Assembly: GCA_017504435.1 (NCBI GenBank)
Contig: JAFVRD010000053.1
Location: 166,884-230,883 of the forward strand
DNA length: 64,000 nt
Direction of reading: 5' to 3'
DNA from: Lentisphaeria bacterium
GTDB taxonomy: Bacteria > Verrucomicrobiota > Lentisphaeria > Victivallales > Victivallaceae
The position numbers and the translations under genes were made by a program. The notes beneath the pieces are model-generated. The model had not been told where the DNA came from and ran no database searches. It saw nothing but the letters and a program-made list of their open reading frames with translations. This document shows, piece after piece, positions 34,896-42,744 of the stretch (the first letter of the stretch is position 1; the number at the start of each line of letters is the position of its first letter).

Positions 34896-35648
34896 ATGAA
34901 AAGACACTTTTTTACTTTGACGGAACTTTTGGTCGTGATCGGTATTATCGCGGTGCTTGCCGGTATGGCACTGCCGGCGATAAGTTATTCCCGTTCCCGT
35001 GCCCGCCGCACTGCTTGTATCAGCAATCAGGGGCAGACCATGAAAATGCTGATGTCAAGTATGGCTAAATCAAACAATATGCTTTATTCCGGCGACAGTA
35101 ACCGGATCGGAAATCTCAGCGGAGATGGTGTGACCTCAGAACAGCAAAGTGCAAATAACCGGAAAAGCTGGACCGTGAGTCTTTATAAAAAAGGTATGAT
35201 CCAGACGCTGGAAGCACTGCGTTGTCCGGCGATGGAATATACGACCGAGGACAAAGGCAGCGCACTTACTGATGATATGCTTAAAGAAGCATACGGATTG
35301 GTTTATACCGATGAGAATTCCGGCAGGATGGATTTCCGCGGCAGTAAATTGCGTACTTACGGAACCGGAAACAATAAAACCGAGGTTGGCGCCAGTGTGC
35401 TGGTTATGGGTGGCTGTGTTTCGGATAATATGACTTTCCCTGCCAAAAACCTTTTCATCAATGAAACGGTCGGGACAAATAAACTTGCTCCGCTGCATCT
35501 CAAAGGGACCAATGTTTTCTTCCTGGACGGACGTGCCGCATCGATAGAAATAGAAGAATTTGACAATGCCGGCAGGTACTATTATCCGGCTCAGACCGGG
35601 GACAAAACCGGAGAGGCAAAAGCACTTACCAAAGATCACTGGCTGTAA
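34896..35648 (+). CDS. Pseudopilin-like protein
   Basis: A 250-residue protein starting at 34896 ([53 protein letters not shown]), with AAAGG upstream; an in-frame start at 34872 would only lengthen the leader. Internal RCPAME and the ending [13 protein letters not shown] follow the layout of DUF1559-like pilins. It is monocistronic, with its own promoter and terminator. It is divergent from the GspG-like gene, so the two may contribute to the same filament. Confidence 0.85.
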   Translation: MKRHFFTLTELLVVIGIIAVLAGMALPAISYSRSRARRTACISNQGQTMKMLMSSMAKSNNMLYSGDSNRIGNLSGDGVTSEQQSANNRKSWTVSLYKKGMIQTLEALRCPAMEYTTEDKGSALTDDMLKEAYGLVYTDENSGRMDFRGSKLRTYGTGNNKTEVGASVLVMGGCVSDNMTFPAKNLFINETVGTNKLAPLHLKGTNVFFLDGRAASIEIEEFDNAGRYYYPAQTGDKTGEAKALTKDHWL

Positions 35649-35669
35649 GCTGCCGGAATACAAAAAGAT

Positions 35670-35711
35670 GGCTGTTGCAAAACCTTAAAAAAGGTGAGCA
35701 ACAGCCTTTTT
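35670..35711 (+). terminator. Rho-independent terminator after the pilin gene
   Basis: GGCTGTTGC (35670-35678) pairs with GCAACAGCC (35698-35706), with an inner ACCTT/AAGGT stem, and is followed by five T. Confidence 0.9.
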
Positions 35712-36043
35712 CTATTGTTTGAGCTGAAAATCAATGGTATAATAAGTCATGACATAGAAAATCATGGCTTATTTTACAAGTTCCCGATGTCGGTTGTTCC
35801 TTTCCTCAAACGGTTTGTTTGAGAAAGGGTGGATCGGATATATTTTGAGGAAATTCAAAAAATCGGAATTGTTTTTTATCGGCAATGATAAAAGCAATTC
35901 CTCTCAAAAGTTTTGGGAAGATGGGGTGCGGGGAAGATAACCTTTTTCAAAAAGGTGTCTTTCCCGCAGAATCATTTTTGCAACAGCTTTTTTTGGGTAT
36001 TTACGGATGTACTCTCTGCGGAGTTGTTTTTTACCAAATTCAC
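35712..36043. other. Gene-free convergent region with a long hairpin
   Basis: No credible ORF. GCGGGGAAGA (35928-35937) pairs with TCTTTCCCGC (35958-35967, one G-T pair) and the interior continues CCTTTTT/AAAAAGG, making a 40-base hairpin. It could terminate the leftward ddh transcript. A fragment resembling the preceding terminator arm (TTGCAACAGC) recurs at about 35978. Confidence 0.5.
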
Positions 36044-37042
36044 TTACATGAATTTTGCCAGCAGTTCTTCTTTGGATGCGGTTGAGAAGTATGATGCCGG
36101 AATGTCCAGGATCGTAAACGCTCCGCTCCGTCCCTCTCTTGCCAGCCGCACTGCGGCGCGGGCATGGGCGACCATAACATTGGCGGTGGCTTCCGGATTA
36201 CTGCCCCACTGGCAGCGGTATTCTACCCGGGCGGGATTGCCGCTGCCGGTGACTCCGGCGGCGACGACCAGCCCGTCATGGGGGAATCCGGCGCATTTTT
36301 CATTCAGATATTCCTGGGAAACAAAGTTTATTTCTGTTTTATAAGGTGCGAAATAACCGGGCATGGTGCGGATGGTTTCGGCGACTTTTTCCGGATCGGC
36401 ACCGTCTTCCAATACCACAAAGCACTCTCTGGTGTGCATATCTCCGGCGGTGAAATCCGGATTTTCCCCCCGGCGGACTTTTTCGATGGATCCGGTGACT
36501 GCATGGGTATACTGCCGGGCATCTTTCACTCCGGGGATGGTGCGCAGGGCATCGCTGTGGCCCATGCTCAAACCGCCGGATTCACCCAGTCCGTAAAAAC
36601 CGTAAGCGCGGCTGCCGGGCAGAAAGGCATTGCCTAAAGTACGTTCCAGTGAAAAAATTCCCGGATCCCAGCCGGTGGAAATAACGGCGACTTTTCCGGC
36701 AGCGTTGGCGGCAGAATCCATCGTTTTGAAATATTCAGGTATCCGGCTGTGGTTGTCGAAACTGTCCACGGTGCACACTTTGGCACAGAGTGCCGGCCCC
36801 TGCACCGGCAGGTCATCTTTGCTGCCGCCGCAGAGGATCGCCACATCCGGGCGCAATTCGGCGATCCATTGATCGGCATCGGCGATCTGCATGACCGGAA
36901 TACCGGAAACCGTTTTTTTGACCCGGTCGGGATTGCGGGATACGATCCCGGCAAGGATCATATCGGGATTATTTTTCAATGCGGCGATCACCCCGCGGCC
37001 GACATTGCCGTAACCGGCGACAACGACTCTGATTTGAGACAT
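36044..37042 (-). CDS. ddh: meso-Diaminopimelate dehydrogenase
   Basis: A 332-residue protein starting at 37042 (MSQIRVVVAGYGNVGRGVIAAL) with CAGGAG upstream; the longer frame to 37228 is leader. It follows the Corynebacterium Ddh pattern closely: NAD(P)-binding GYGNVGRG, VCTVDSFDNHSRIPEY, VAVISTGWDPGIFSL, GLSMGHSDALRTIPGVKDARQYT, HTRECFVV, IRTMPGYFAPYKTEINFV, GFPHDGLVV and SGAFTILDIPASY. It performs the one-step NADPH-dependent amination of tetrahydrodipicolinate to meso-DAP for lysine and peptidoglycan. It bypasses the acyl-intermediate branches and is scattered among bacteria, so it may have been acquired. The transcript has a leader of about 190 bases. Confidence 0.92.
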   Translation of the reverse strand: MSQIRVVVAGYGNVGRGVIAALKNNPDMILAGIVSRNPDRVKKTVSGIPVMQIADADQWIAELRPDVAILCGGSKDDLPVQGPALCAKVCTVDSFDNHSRIPEYFKTMDSAANAAGKVAVISTGWDPGIFSLERTLGNAFLPGSRAYGFYGLGESGGLSMGHSDALRTIPGVKDARQYTHAVTGSIEKVRRGENPDFTAGDMHTRECFVVLEDGADPEKVAETIRTMPGYFAPYKTEINFVSQEYLNEKCAGFPHDGLVVAAGVTGSGNPARVEYRCQWGSNPEATANVMVAHARAAVRLAREGRSGAFTILDIPASYFSTASKEELLAKFM

Positions 37043-37077
37043 GGAATTTTCTCCTGAAAACAGTTGTATTTTTATTA

Positions 37078-37130
37078 GGCTGTGTACTGAACACAGACTG
37101 ATTTTTCTGCGGCGGTACGATATTGCCTTT
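37078..37130. repeat. Dispersed short repeat, copy 2
   Basis: GGCTGTGTACTGAACA and the next 35 bases closely match 25251-25303. Here it lies inside the predicted ddh leader. The hairpin of copy 1 is not kept. It could be a remnant of a small mobile element. Confidence 0.5.
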
Positions 37131-37236
37131 GACTTCGCTCTGACCGTCATCAGGCAGTTGGCAAATCGTAATATTGGTGATATGTTCTGTTTTTTGCAAT
37201 AAACTTTATCAAAAATGTGGAACATCACCGATTATT

Positions 37237-37265
37237 AATATAGTTATTCCCGGAATATTTTTCAA
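37237..37265 (-). promoter_or_regulatory. Sigma-70 promoter for ddh
   Basis: On the minus strand TTGAAA (37260-37265), 17 bases, TATATT (37237-37242). It leaves a 5' leader of about 190 bases that includes the dispersed repeat. Confidence 0.6.
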
Positions 37266-37275
37266 GCATCAGAAA

Positions 37276-38214
37276 TCAAATTTCCGGTAAAGAATGATCA
37301 TTCTGTTCCGGATGATTACGATTGGCATTGCGGTATCGGAGCGGCGAGACGCCGGTACATTTTTTGAAAAAGCGGGAAAAGGCGTAAATACTGCCGAACC
37401 CCAATTTACCGGCGATTTCGGAGATATTCAAACGGGAGTGGGTCAGCAGATGCACTGCGCGCCGCCGCCGTTCATTGTTGCGGACTTCCGACGGGGTTTT
37501 GCCGGTCGCTTTCTTAAAAAGCATCCGCAGATGTCCGGTGGAGACGCCCTGTTCACGGGCGATTTCAGTGAAACGTTTGCTGTCGCCCTGGGGTGTCACC
37601 AATATCCGGCAGAGACGTTTTACCGCCGGAGGGATCACCTCCGGAGCCGGATTGTTTATGCCGTCAGGACTCCGCAGGGTATTGAGTAACAGGGCCAGAC
37701 GCAAAATACATTCTGACGCCAGTATTTCCGAATCTTCAGCGAGCCTGAATCCGGCACAGCTGTTGCGGAATTCTTCCAGTAAACGGAGCTGTTCCGTTTC
37801 CAGATGAAACAGTTGATTGCGCATGATGGTCAGCCATTCCGGTTCATGGTCGAGTGAAAACCGGATGAACAGCCATTGCACTTTTTCATCCCCCAGCGGC
37901 AATCGCCGGTGAGGTTGACCGGGTGCGATCAGCAGAGCTTCGCCGACGGAGAGAATATAAGGGATGTTTTCCACAGCCATACACCCTTTGCCGTCAAGAC
38001 AGCAGAGCAGCAGATAATGCCGGTGTAAATTGGTGGACAATTCCAGATCATGCCGGTCCGGTTCGTTACGCAAAAATAAATGACAATCCTGCGGAATAAG
38101 CGGTTTGGCAAAAATATTCCGGTTTTGCGAAGAATCTGTTGATTCCGGAGGTTGAAAAGTGTCTTTAATTTCGCTTATCATCGTTTTGGTTAAAAAAAAA
38201 GTGTTTTGTGCCAT
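37276..38214 (-). CDS. AraC-family transcriptional regulator
   Basis: About 312 residues. The C-terminal double helix-turn-helix is clear: FTEIAREQGVSTGHLRMLFKKATGKTPSEVRNNERRRRAVHLL and LNISEIAGKLGFGSIYAFSRFFKKCTGVSPLRYRN. The N-terminal half has a cupin-like sugar-sensing pattern (HYLLLCCLDGKGCMAVENIPYILSVGEALLIAPGQPHR). The start is uncertain: 38214 (MAQNTFF) is used, while 38250 and 38181 are also in frame and none has a good ribosome site. It is divergent from the six-gene carbohydrate operon and is the likely activator of it. Confidence 0.9.
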   Translation of the reverse strand: MAQNTFFLTKTMISEIKDTFQPPESTDSSQNRNIFAKPLIPQDCHLFLRNEPDRHDLELSTNLHRHYLLLCCLDGKGCMAVENIPYILSVGEALLIAPGQPHRRLPLGDEKVQWLFIRFSLDHEPEWLTIMRNQLFHLETEQLRLLEEFRNSCAGFRLAEDSEILASECILRLALLLNTLRSPDGINNPAPEVIPPAVKRLCRILVTPQGDSKRFTEIAREQGVSTGHLRMLFKKATGKTPSEVRNNERRRRAVHLLTHSRLNISEIAGKLGFGSIYAFSRFFKKCTGVSPLRYRNANRNHPEQNDHSLPEI

Positions 38215-38225
38215 TTTTTTTAATC

Positions 38226-38243
38226 TAATATGACAGTATATTA
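38226..38243. promoter_or_regulatory. Inverted repeat between AraC gene and carbohydrate operon
   Basis: TAATATGACAGTATATTA is a 6+6+6 perfect inverted repeat in the short divergent gap. It may be a binding site for the AraC-type regulator or contain promoter elements of either side. Confidence 0.35.
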
Positions 38244-38258
38244 AATGCAAACCTGAAA

Positions 38259-39557
38259 ATGAAAATTTTTGAAAAAATGAGCATTTCTACAGTCAGAATA
38301 TGTTTTTTGACAGCATCGCTTATGCTGTTGTCAACTTTGGCGGGAAAGGAGGGGAAAATGAATTATACAGCTGCCAGATACAGCGTAGATGAAACTGATG
38401 TGCATCCGTATATTTTGCCGCCGCTTGCCGGAAAAGAGCCGTTGACTGCCAAGTCATGGCAGGAACGCCGCCGTCCGGAGATACTGCAGCTTTTGAAAGA
38501 TGAGTGCTACGGCGAACTTCTGCCTGCTCCAGACCGTACCGAGGTGACTTTGCTCAATGAAAAACACGGTGCATTGGGCGGAACTGCCATCCGGCGGGAA
38601 GTGAAAATCACTTTTGTTATGACTGACGGCCGTGAACATTCTGTGATCATGCTGGTTTATCTGCCGGCAAAACGCAGCGGAAAAGTTCCGGCATTTCTGG
38701 GATTGAATTTCAAAGGCAATCACCATACGACCGGGGAAACGGATGTATTGCCCACCGGAGGGGAATTTGTGGAATCAGGACACGCTCTGCAGCAGCACCG
38801 CTGGTGTTTTGACAAGGTCATCGCCCGGGGATATGCCTCGGCGACGATCTGTTATCACGATTTGCATCCGGATAAAATAAACAACACCGGAAAAAGTGTA
38901 TTTGCCCTGTTTTTTCCCAGAGAACGTTATCCGCAGATAATGGAAAAATATTCGGTTATCGGTGCATGGGCGTGGGGATTGAGCCGTGCGTATGAAGTGT
39001 TGTCAGCTATGCCGGAGATCGCCGGAGACAGGGTGATCGTTCACGGGCACTCCCGGCTGGGGAAAACGGCTTTGTGGGCGGGGGCATCAGATCAGCGTTT
39101 TGCCATGGTGATCTCCAATAATTCCGGTTGCGGCGGTGCGGCACTGCACAAGCGCAAATTCGGTGAAAATCTCTCCCAGCACTTTGAAGCGCATGTGCAG
39201 CGCGGTGTGCCGGTCTGGTTCGTCAGAAAGCTGCATGATTACATCGGCAAAGAGGAGACGTTGCCATTTGATGCTCATTATCTGCTGGCATTGATCGCGC
39301 CCCGGCAATTGTGTGTGGCAAGTGCCACGGAGGATCTCAGTGCCGATCCCCGGGGGGAATTTCTGGCATGTGCGGCGGCGGCGGAAGTTTACAGTTGTTT
39401 CGGTTATCCGCCCTTTGCTGCCGGTAAAATGCCCGGAGCAGGCGAACATGTACCGGGCATCATCCATTATCATTTGCGTAAAGGTATCCATGATCAGACT
39501 CCCCATGATTGGGAACGTTATCTGGATGCTGCGGACAGATATTTCAAACAACCCTGA
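38259..39557 (+). CDS. CE15-like glucuronoyl/acetyl esterase
   Basis: A 432-residue alpha/beta hydrolase. VIVHGHSRLGKTALWAGASDQRF holds the serine nucleophile in the GxSRxGK setting of CE15 glucuronoyl esterases. ISNNSGCGGAAL, DAHYLLALIAPRQLCVASATEDLSADPRGEF and the final HYHLRKGIHDQTPHDW (expected catalytic His) agree. Such enzymes cut lignin-glucuronoyl or related esters on xylan. Two starts compete. The ATG at 38259 gives a signal-peptide-like N-terminus but has a weak ribosome site. The ATG at 38358 follows a near-perfect AAGGAGGGG and would give a cytoplasmic form. First gene of the operon. Confidence 0.82.
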   Translation: MKIFEKMSISTVRICFLTASLMLLSTLAGKEGKMNYTAARYSVDETDVHPYILPPLAGKEPLTAKSWQERRRPEILQLLKDECYGELLPAPDRTEVTLLNEKHGALGGTAIRREVKITFVMTDGREHSVIMLVYLPAKRSGKVPAFLGLNFKGNHHTTGETDVLPTGGEFVESGHALQQHRWCFDKVIARGYASATICYHDLHPDKINNTGKSVFALFFPRERYPQIMEKYSVIGAWAWGLSRAYEVLSAMPEIAGDRVIVHGHSRLGKTALWAGASDQRFAMVISNNSGCGGAALHKRKFGENLSQHFEAHVQRGVPVWFVRKLHDYIGKEETLPFDAHYLLALIAPRQLCVASATEDLSADPRGEFLACAAAAEVYSCFGYPPFAAGKMPGAGEHVPGIIHYHLRKGIHDQTPHDWERYLDAADRYFKQP

Positions 39558-39583
39558 AATCATATAAAAAAAGGAGCGCAGTT

Positions 39584-42091
39584 ATGAAACGTTCAGTTTT
39601 GCTGGTGGTGTTGAGTGCGGCAGTATTATTGGGAGCTGCCGAAATCCGGACTGACAGTTTTCTCAAACATGCCCTGGGGTGGGATACCCGGCCGTATTGG
39701 GGCGGTGAAGTCACCCGGGAAAACGGGCTGATAGTCATTAAAAGTACCGATTTCAAAAATCGCGGAGAATTCTGGGGGCGTGCCATCGGCTGGCCGCTGA
39801 ATAAAAAAGTTGTCCTGGCGGATAAACATTTCCGGATTACCGTGATGGTAAAAGGCAAAGGCGACGTTGAGACCGGATTTCTGCTTGCCATTCCCAAAGC
39901 TGCCGGTAAAATGTCTTACGATTATGTGCGTTCAGAACCGGTCAAACTGAGTGAAGAATTTCAGCCGGTCAGTTTTGAGATCGATCTGACCGGAGTTGCT
40001 CCTAAAGATATGACTCCGATGGTCGAGGTCAAGGGCAAAAATGCCGTGGTATATTTGCAGCGTGTGGTGATCGAAGAGATCGCCGGCGGCGGGGCGATCG
40101 CTGCCAAACCGCTGTATGCGGTTGATTTCACCAAAGGGCGTCCTATGGGATGGGATACCCGGCCGTATTGGGGCGGTGAAGTCAAAATAGATGACAGGAC
40201 TTTGCTGATCAAAAGTACCGATTTCAAAAATCGCGGAGAATTCTGGGGCCGTGCCATGGGTGTCGGCTTGGATAAAAATGCGGTTGCCGCCGGTAAAAGT
40301 TTCAAAATGATGGTCATGGTCAAAGGGCAGGGGGAATTTGTTGCCGGATTTTTGATTTCCAGTAAAAAAGAAAACGGCAAATGGGATTACAAATATGTCA
40401 AAATGGATACTCCGGTTCAGTTGACCGGGAGCTGTCAGCCGGTTTATTATACCGTGGATATTTCCGGCATGACCCCGCAGGCAGTCACTCCGTTTGTGCA
40501 GGTCATCGGCGAAAATAGTTTCGCCCGGCTCCGGGAAGTGAAGGTTTGGCAGGTCGCTTCCGGCGGAGTTAAAGCCGCCGAATTTAAGAAAGCACGTCCG
40601 GTTCCGGCAAAATCCGCGGTTGAAAAAGCCGCTGCACCCAAAGATAGGATCATCCGCAAAACGGTTGCATCTGTTAATTTCAAAAAAGGTTTGCGCAGCT
40701 GGGATACCCGGTCGTATTGGGGCGGTGAAGTTTCAAAATCCGGTGATGATCTGCTGCTCAAAGCCACCAATTTCAAAAACAAGGGCAAATTCTGGGGGCG
40801 CGTGCTGGGAACTCCGCCCCGGAGAGTTGATGTCACCGGTAAACGTTTCACGGTTACTTTCAAAGCTAAAGGACAGGGGGAATTTTATCCGGGAGTTCTG
40901 CTTTATGTAAAGAATGAAGCCGGTAAAGTCGACAACAATTATTCCACCGTCAAAACTCCGTTTATATTGACCGGAGAATACAAATCATACTCCTATAGTG
41001 TTGATTTGTCTGCACAGGCTCCGGTGGCGATGATCCCGTATCTGGAAATTCGCGGAGAAAACAGTTGGGTTTCAGTCCGTTCCTGCCAAGTGGAAATGCT
41101 TACCGGTGCCAATGCCCAAATGGAATTGGTCACTCCGTTCGCGGTGTTTCCGCAGGGGGCGGCGGTTCCGGATCGTGAATTCAAATTTTCACAGAAAGAT
41201 GTTGCAGTTCAGACGCTCCAATTCCCGGTCGGCAAGCAGGAAAAAGCAGTTATTCAGCCTGAGATCAGCGGCGAAAACGGCGTTGTAAAAGTTCCGGTGC
41301 AGTCAAATGCCGATGGATTGATCAAATTTGTTGCCGCTGCAGACGGTGCAACGGCGACCGGTTTTATTTCCGGGGTAGAGCAGTCGGTTTATGACCGTCT
41401 GGATGCAATAGCAAAACAAATCCGCACCGACCGTCCGGTATCTATTCTTTATATAGCAGACAGTCTTGCTGATTTTGACCGGGGATTCAATGCGGTCGAT
41501 CATTTGGAATTTTTCCTCAATAAATACAATCCCGGCAAATTCACGATCAGCAATTATGCCGTGGCAGGCGATTACATTCTGCGCGTGGAAGAACGGCTGA
41601 CCGGAAAACGTACCAGTGATAAACAGCGTTATAATGGTATTTTTGACCGGAAATATGATCTGGTCATTATTGCGCTGGGCAATAATGATACCCATGCGCG
41701 CAGCACCGATAATTACGAAACACCCTTAGTTCCGGTTGCCGGGATAAAAGGTTCTTTTGAACGGGTCATCGGTATCATTCGCAAACACAGTCCGGCTCCG
41801 GTCTGGCTGCTGTCGGCATCCAAAAGCGATATTGATGCAATGACCAAAAAAAGTGATCTCGCTACATCCAAAGGCCGGTTGGGTATCCGGTTCGGTGTTG
41901 TCAAGCATGCCGTGAATTTCAATGCGGAAGTAAAAAAAGTCGTGGCCAGCGGCGAAAATATGCGTTATATAGATATTTTCACTCCGATGACTCAGGAATT
42001 TGATCCGGCGAATTACCTTGACGGAGTGCATTTGTCACTCAAAGGCCACCAGTTGTTTGCTGAATTGCTGCTCAAAGCATTTGTTAAATAA
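39584..42091 (+). CDS. Secreted SGNH hydrolase with three tandem N-terminal domains
   Basis: An 835-residue protein starting at 39584 (AAGGAGCG upstream) with signal peptide MKRSVLLVVLSAAVLLGA. Three repeats of about 150 residues begin near residues 31, 189 and 372. Each has WDTRPYWGGEV, then KSTDFKNRGEFWGRA, then a VMVKGKGxxxxGFL beta pattern typical of carbohydrate-binding sandwiches. The C-terminal domain from about residue 615 is SGNH/GDSL-type: IADSLADF (serine block I), ALGNNDTH (block III) and DGVHLSLKGH (Asp-His block V). It is likely a glycan deacylase held on its substrate by the repeats. Repeats 1 and 2 share long identical DNA stretches. Confidence 0.82.
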   Translation: MKRSVLLVVLSAAVLLGAAEIRTDSFLKHALGWDTRPYWGGEVTRENGLIVIKSTDFKNRGEFWGRAIGWPLNKKVVLADKHFRITVMVKGKGDVETGFLLAIPKAAGKMSYDYVRSEPVKLSEEFQPVSFEIDLTGVAPKDMTPMVEVKGKNAVVYLQRVVIEEIAGGGAIAAKPLYAVDFTKGRPMGWDTRPYWGGEVKIDDRTLLIKSTDFKNRGEFWGRAMGVGLDKNAVAAGKSFKMMVMVKGQGEFVAGFLISSKKENGKWDYKYVKMDTPVQLTGSCQPVYYTVDISGMTPQAVTPFVQVIGENSFARLREVKVWQVASGGVKAAEFKKARPVPAKSAVEKAAAPKDRIIRKTVASVNFKKGLRSWDTRSYWGGEVSKSGDDLLLKATNFKNKGKFWGRVLGTPPRRVDVTGKRFTVTFKAKGQGEFYPGVLLYVKNEAGKVDNNYSTVKTPFILTGEYKSYSYSVDLSAQAPVAMIPYLEIRGENSWVSVRSCQVEMLTGANAQMELVTPFAVFPQGAAVPDREFKFSQKDVAVQTLQFPVGKQEKAVIQPEISGENGVVKVPVQSNADGLIKFVAAADGATATGFISGVEQSVYDRLDAIAKQIRTDRPVSILYIADSLADFDRGFNAVDHLEFFLNKYNPGKFTISNYAVAGDYILRVEERLTGKRTSDKQRYNGIFDRKYDLVIIALGNNDTHARSTDNYETPLVPVAGIKGSFERVIGIIRKHSPAPVWLLSASKSDIDAMTKKSDLATSKGRLGIRFGVVKHAVNFNAEVKKVVASGENMRYIDIFTPMTQEFDPANYLDGVHLSLKGHQLFAELLLKAFVK

Positions 42092-42102
42092 GGTCGTGTG
42101 AA

Positions 42103-42744
42103 ATGGTTTCGTTCCGGGAAATATTGTTTATTCTGCCGGTCGCAGCACTGCTGGTCATTCTCGGTGCCGCCGGAGCCGGAACTGCCAAAAAAGCAGTTTG
42201 CGCTGATAATCTGCGGCAGATTTACCGTGCCGCCCAAAGTTACAGTGCTGACAATAACGGCATGATCGTGCCGTCATTTGTCTCTCCCGGAGCGGGACGG
42301 CGCACTTACTGGGCGGAATTTCTGCTGCCGTACATCCGGCAGGTCGGTAATTTTTACTGTCCAGCCGACAGCAAAGGTCAGCGCGGAATGGTAAAACATG
42401 ATTTATTGCCGCTGATGTTTGATTTGCGGTATGTCAGTTACGGAATAAGCTATTACATTTCCAGTACCGGTCGGCAGGCTTCAGCGGCATTGCCGTACAA
42501 TATCAATGCAGTTGCTGACCCGTCATACGTTGTTTATTTCGGAGATGCCGCAATTTTACAGCTGCGTCCGACTTCTGGCTGCTGGAAGCGGGATTGGAAT
42601 CCGGTGCATGAATCTCAGGGTGCCAACTATGTGATGGCGGATGGGCATGTGGAATTTTTTACGGGAAGCAATCCCGGTTTGTACGATAAGCTGCCGGGAT
42701 GGAAACAGGATCGCAAACGTTGGAAAAATTGGAAAAAATTATGA
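42103..42744 (+). CDS. Degenerate pilin-like protein lacking the FTLIE motif
   Basis: A 213-residue protein. The start MVSFREILFILPVAALLVILGAAGAGTAKKAVCADNLRQIYRAAQSYSADNNG has the helix and the C..NLRQI.....Y..DN pattern of DUF1559-like pilins, and the C-terminus has NYVMADGHVEFFTG. The prepilin cleavage motif FTLIELLV is replaced by FREILFIL, so cleavage is doubtful. The TGA overlaps the ATG of the next gene (ATGA), so it is translationally coupled to the giant secreted protein. It occupies the pilin slot seen in the other glycan loci. Confidence 0.75.
   Translation: MVSFREILFILPVAALLVILGAAGAGTAKKAVCADNLRQIYRAAQSYSADNNGMIVPSFVSPGAGRRTYWAEFLLPYIRQVGNFYCPADSKGQRGMVKHDLLPLMFDLRYVSYGISYYISSTGRQASAALPYNINAVADPSYVVYFGDAAILQLRPTSGCWKRDWNPVHESQGANYVMADGHVEFFTGSNPGLYDKLPGWKQDRKRWKNWKKL

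Noticed and set aside
37043..37230. A lysine riboswitch in the ddh leader
   Set aside because: None of the conserved lysine-element boxes is seen, and much of the leader is a repeat shared with a non-leader location.
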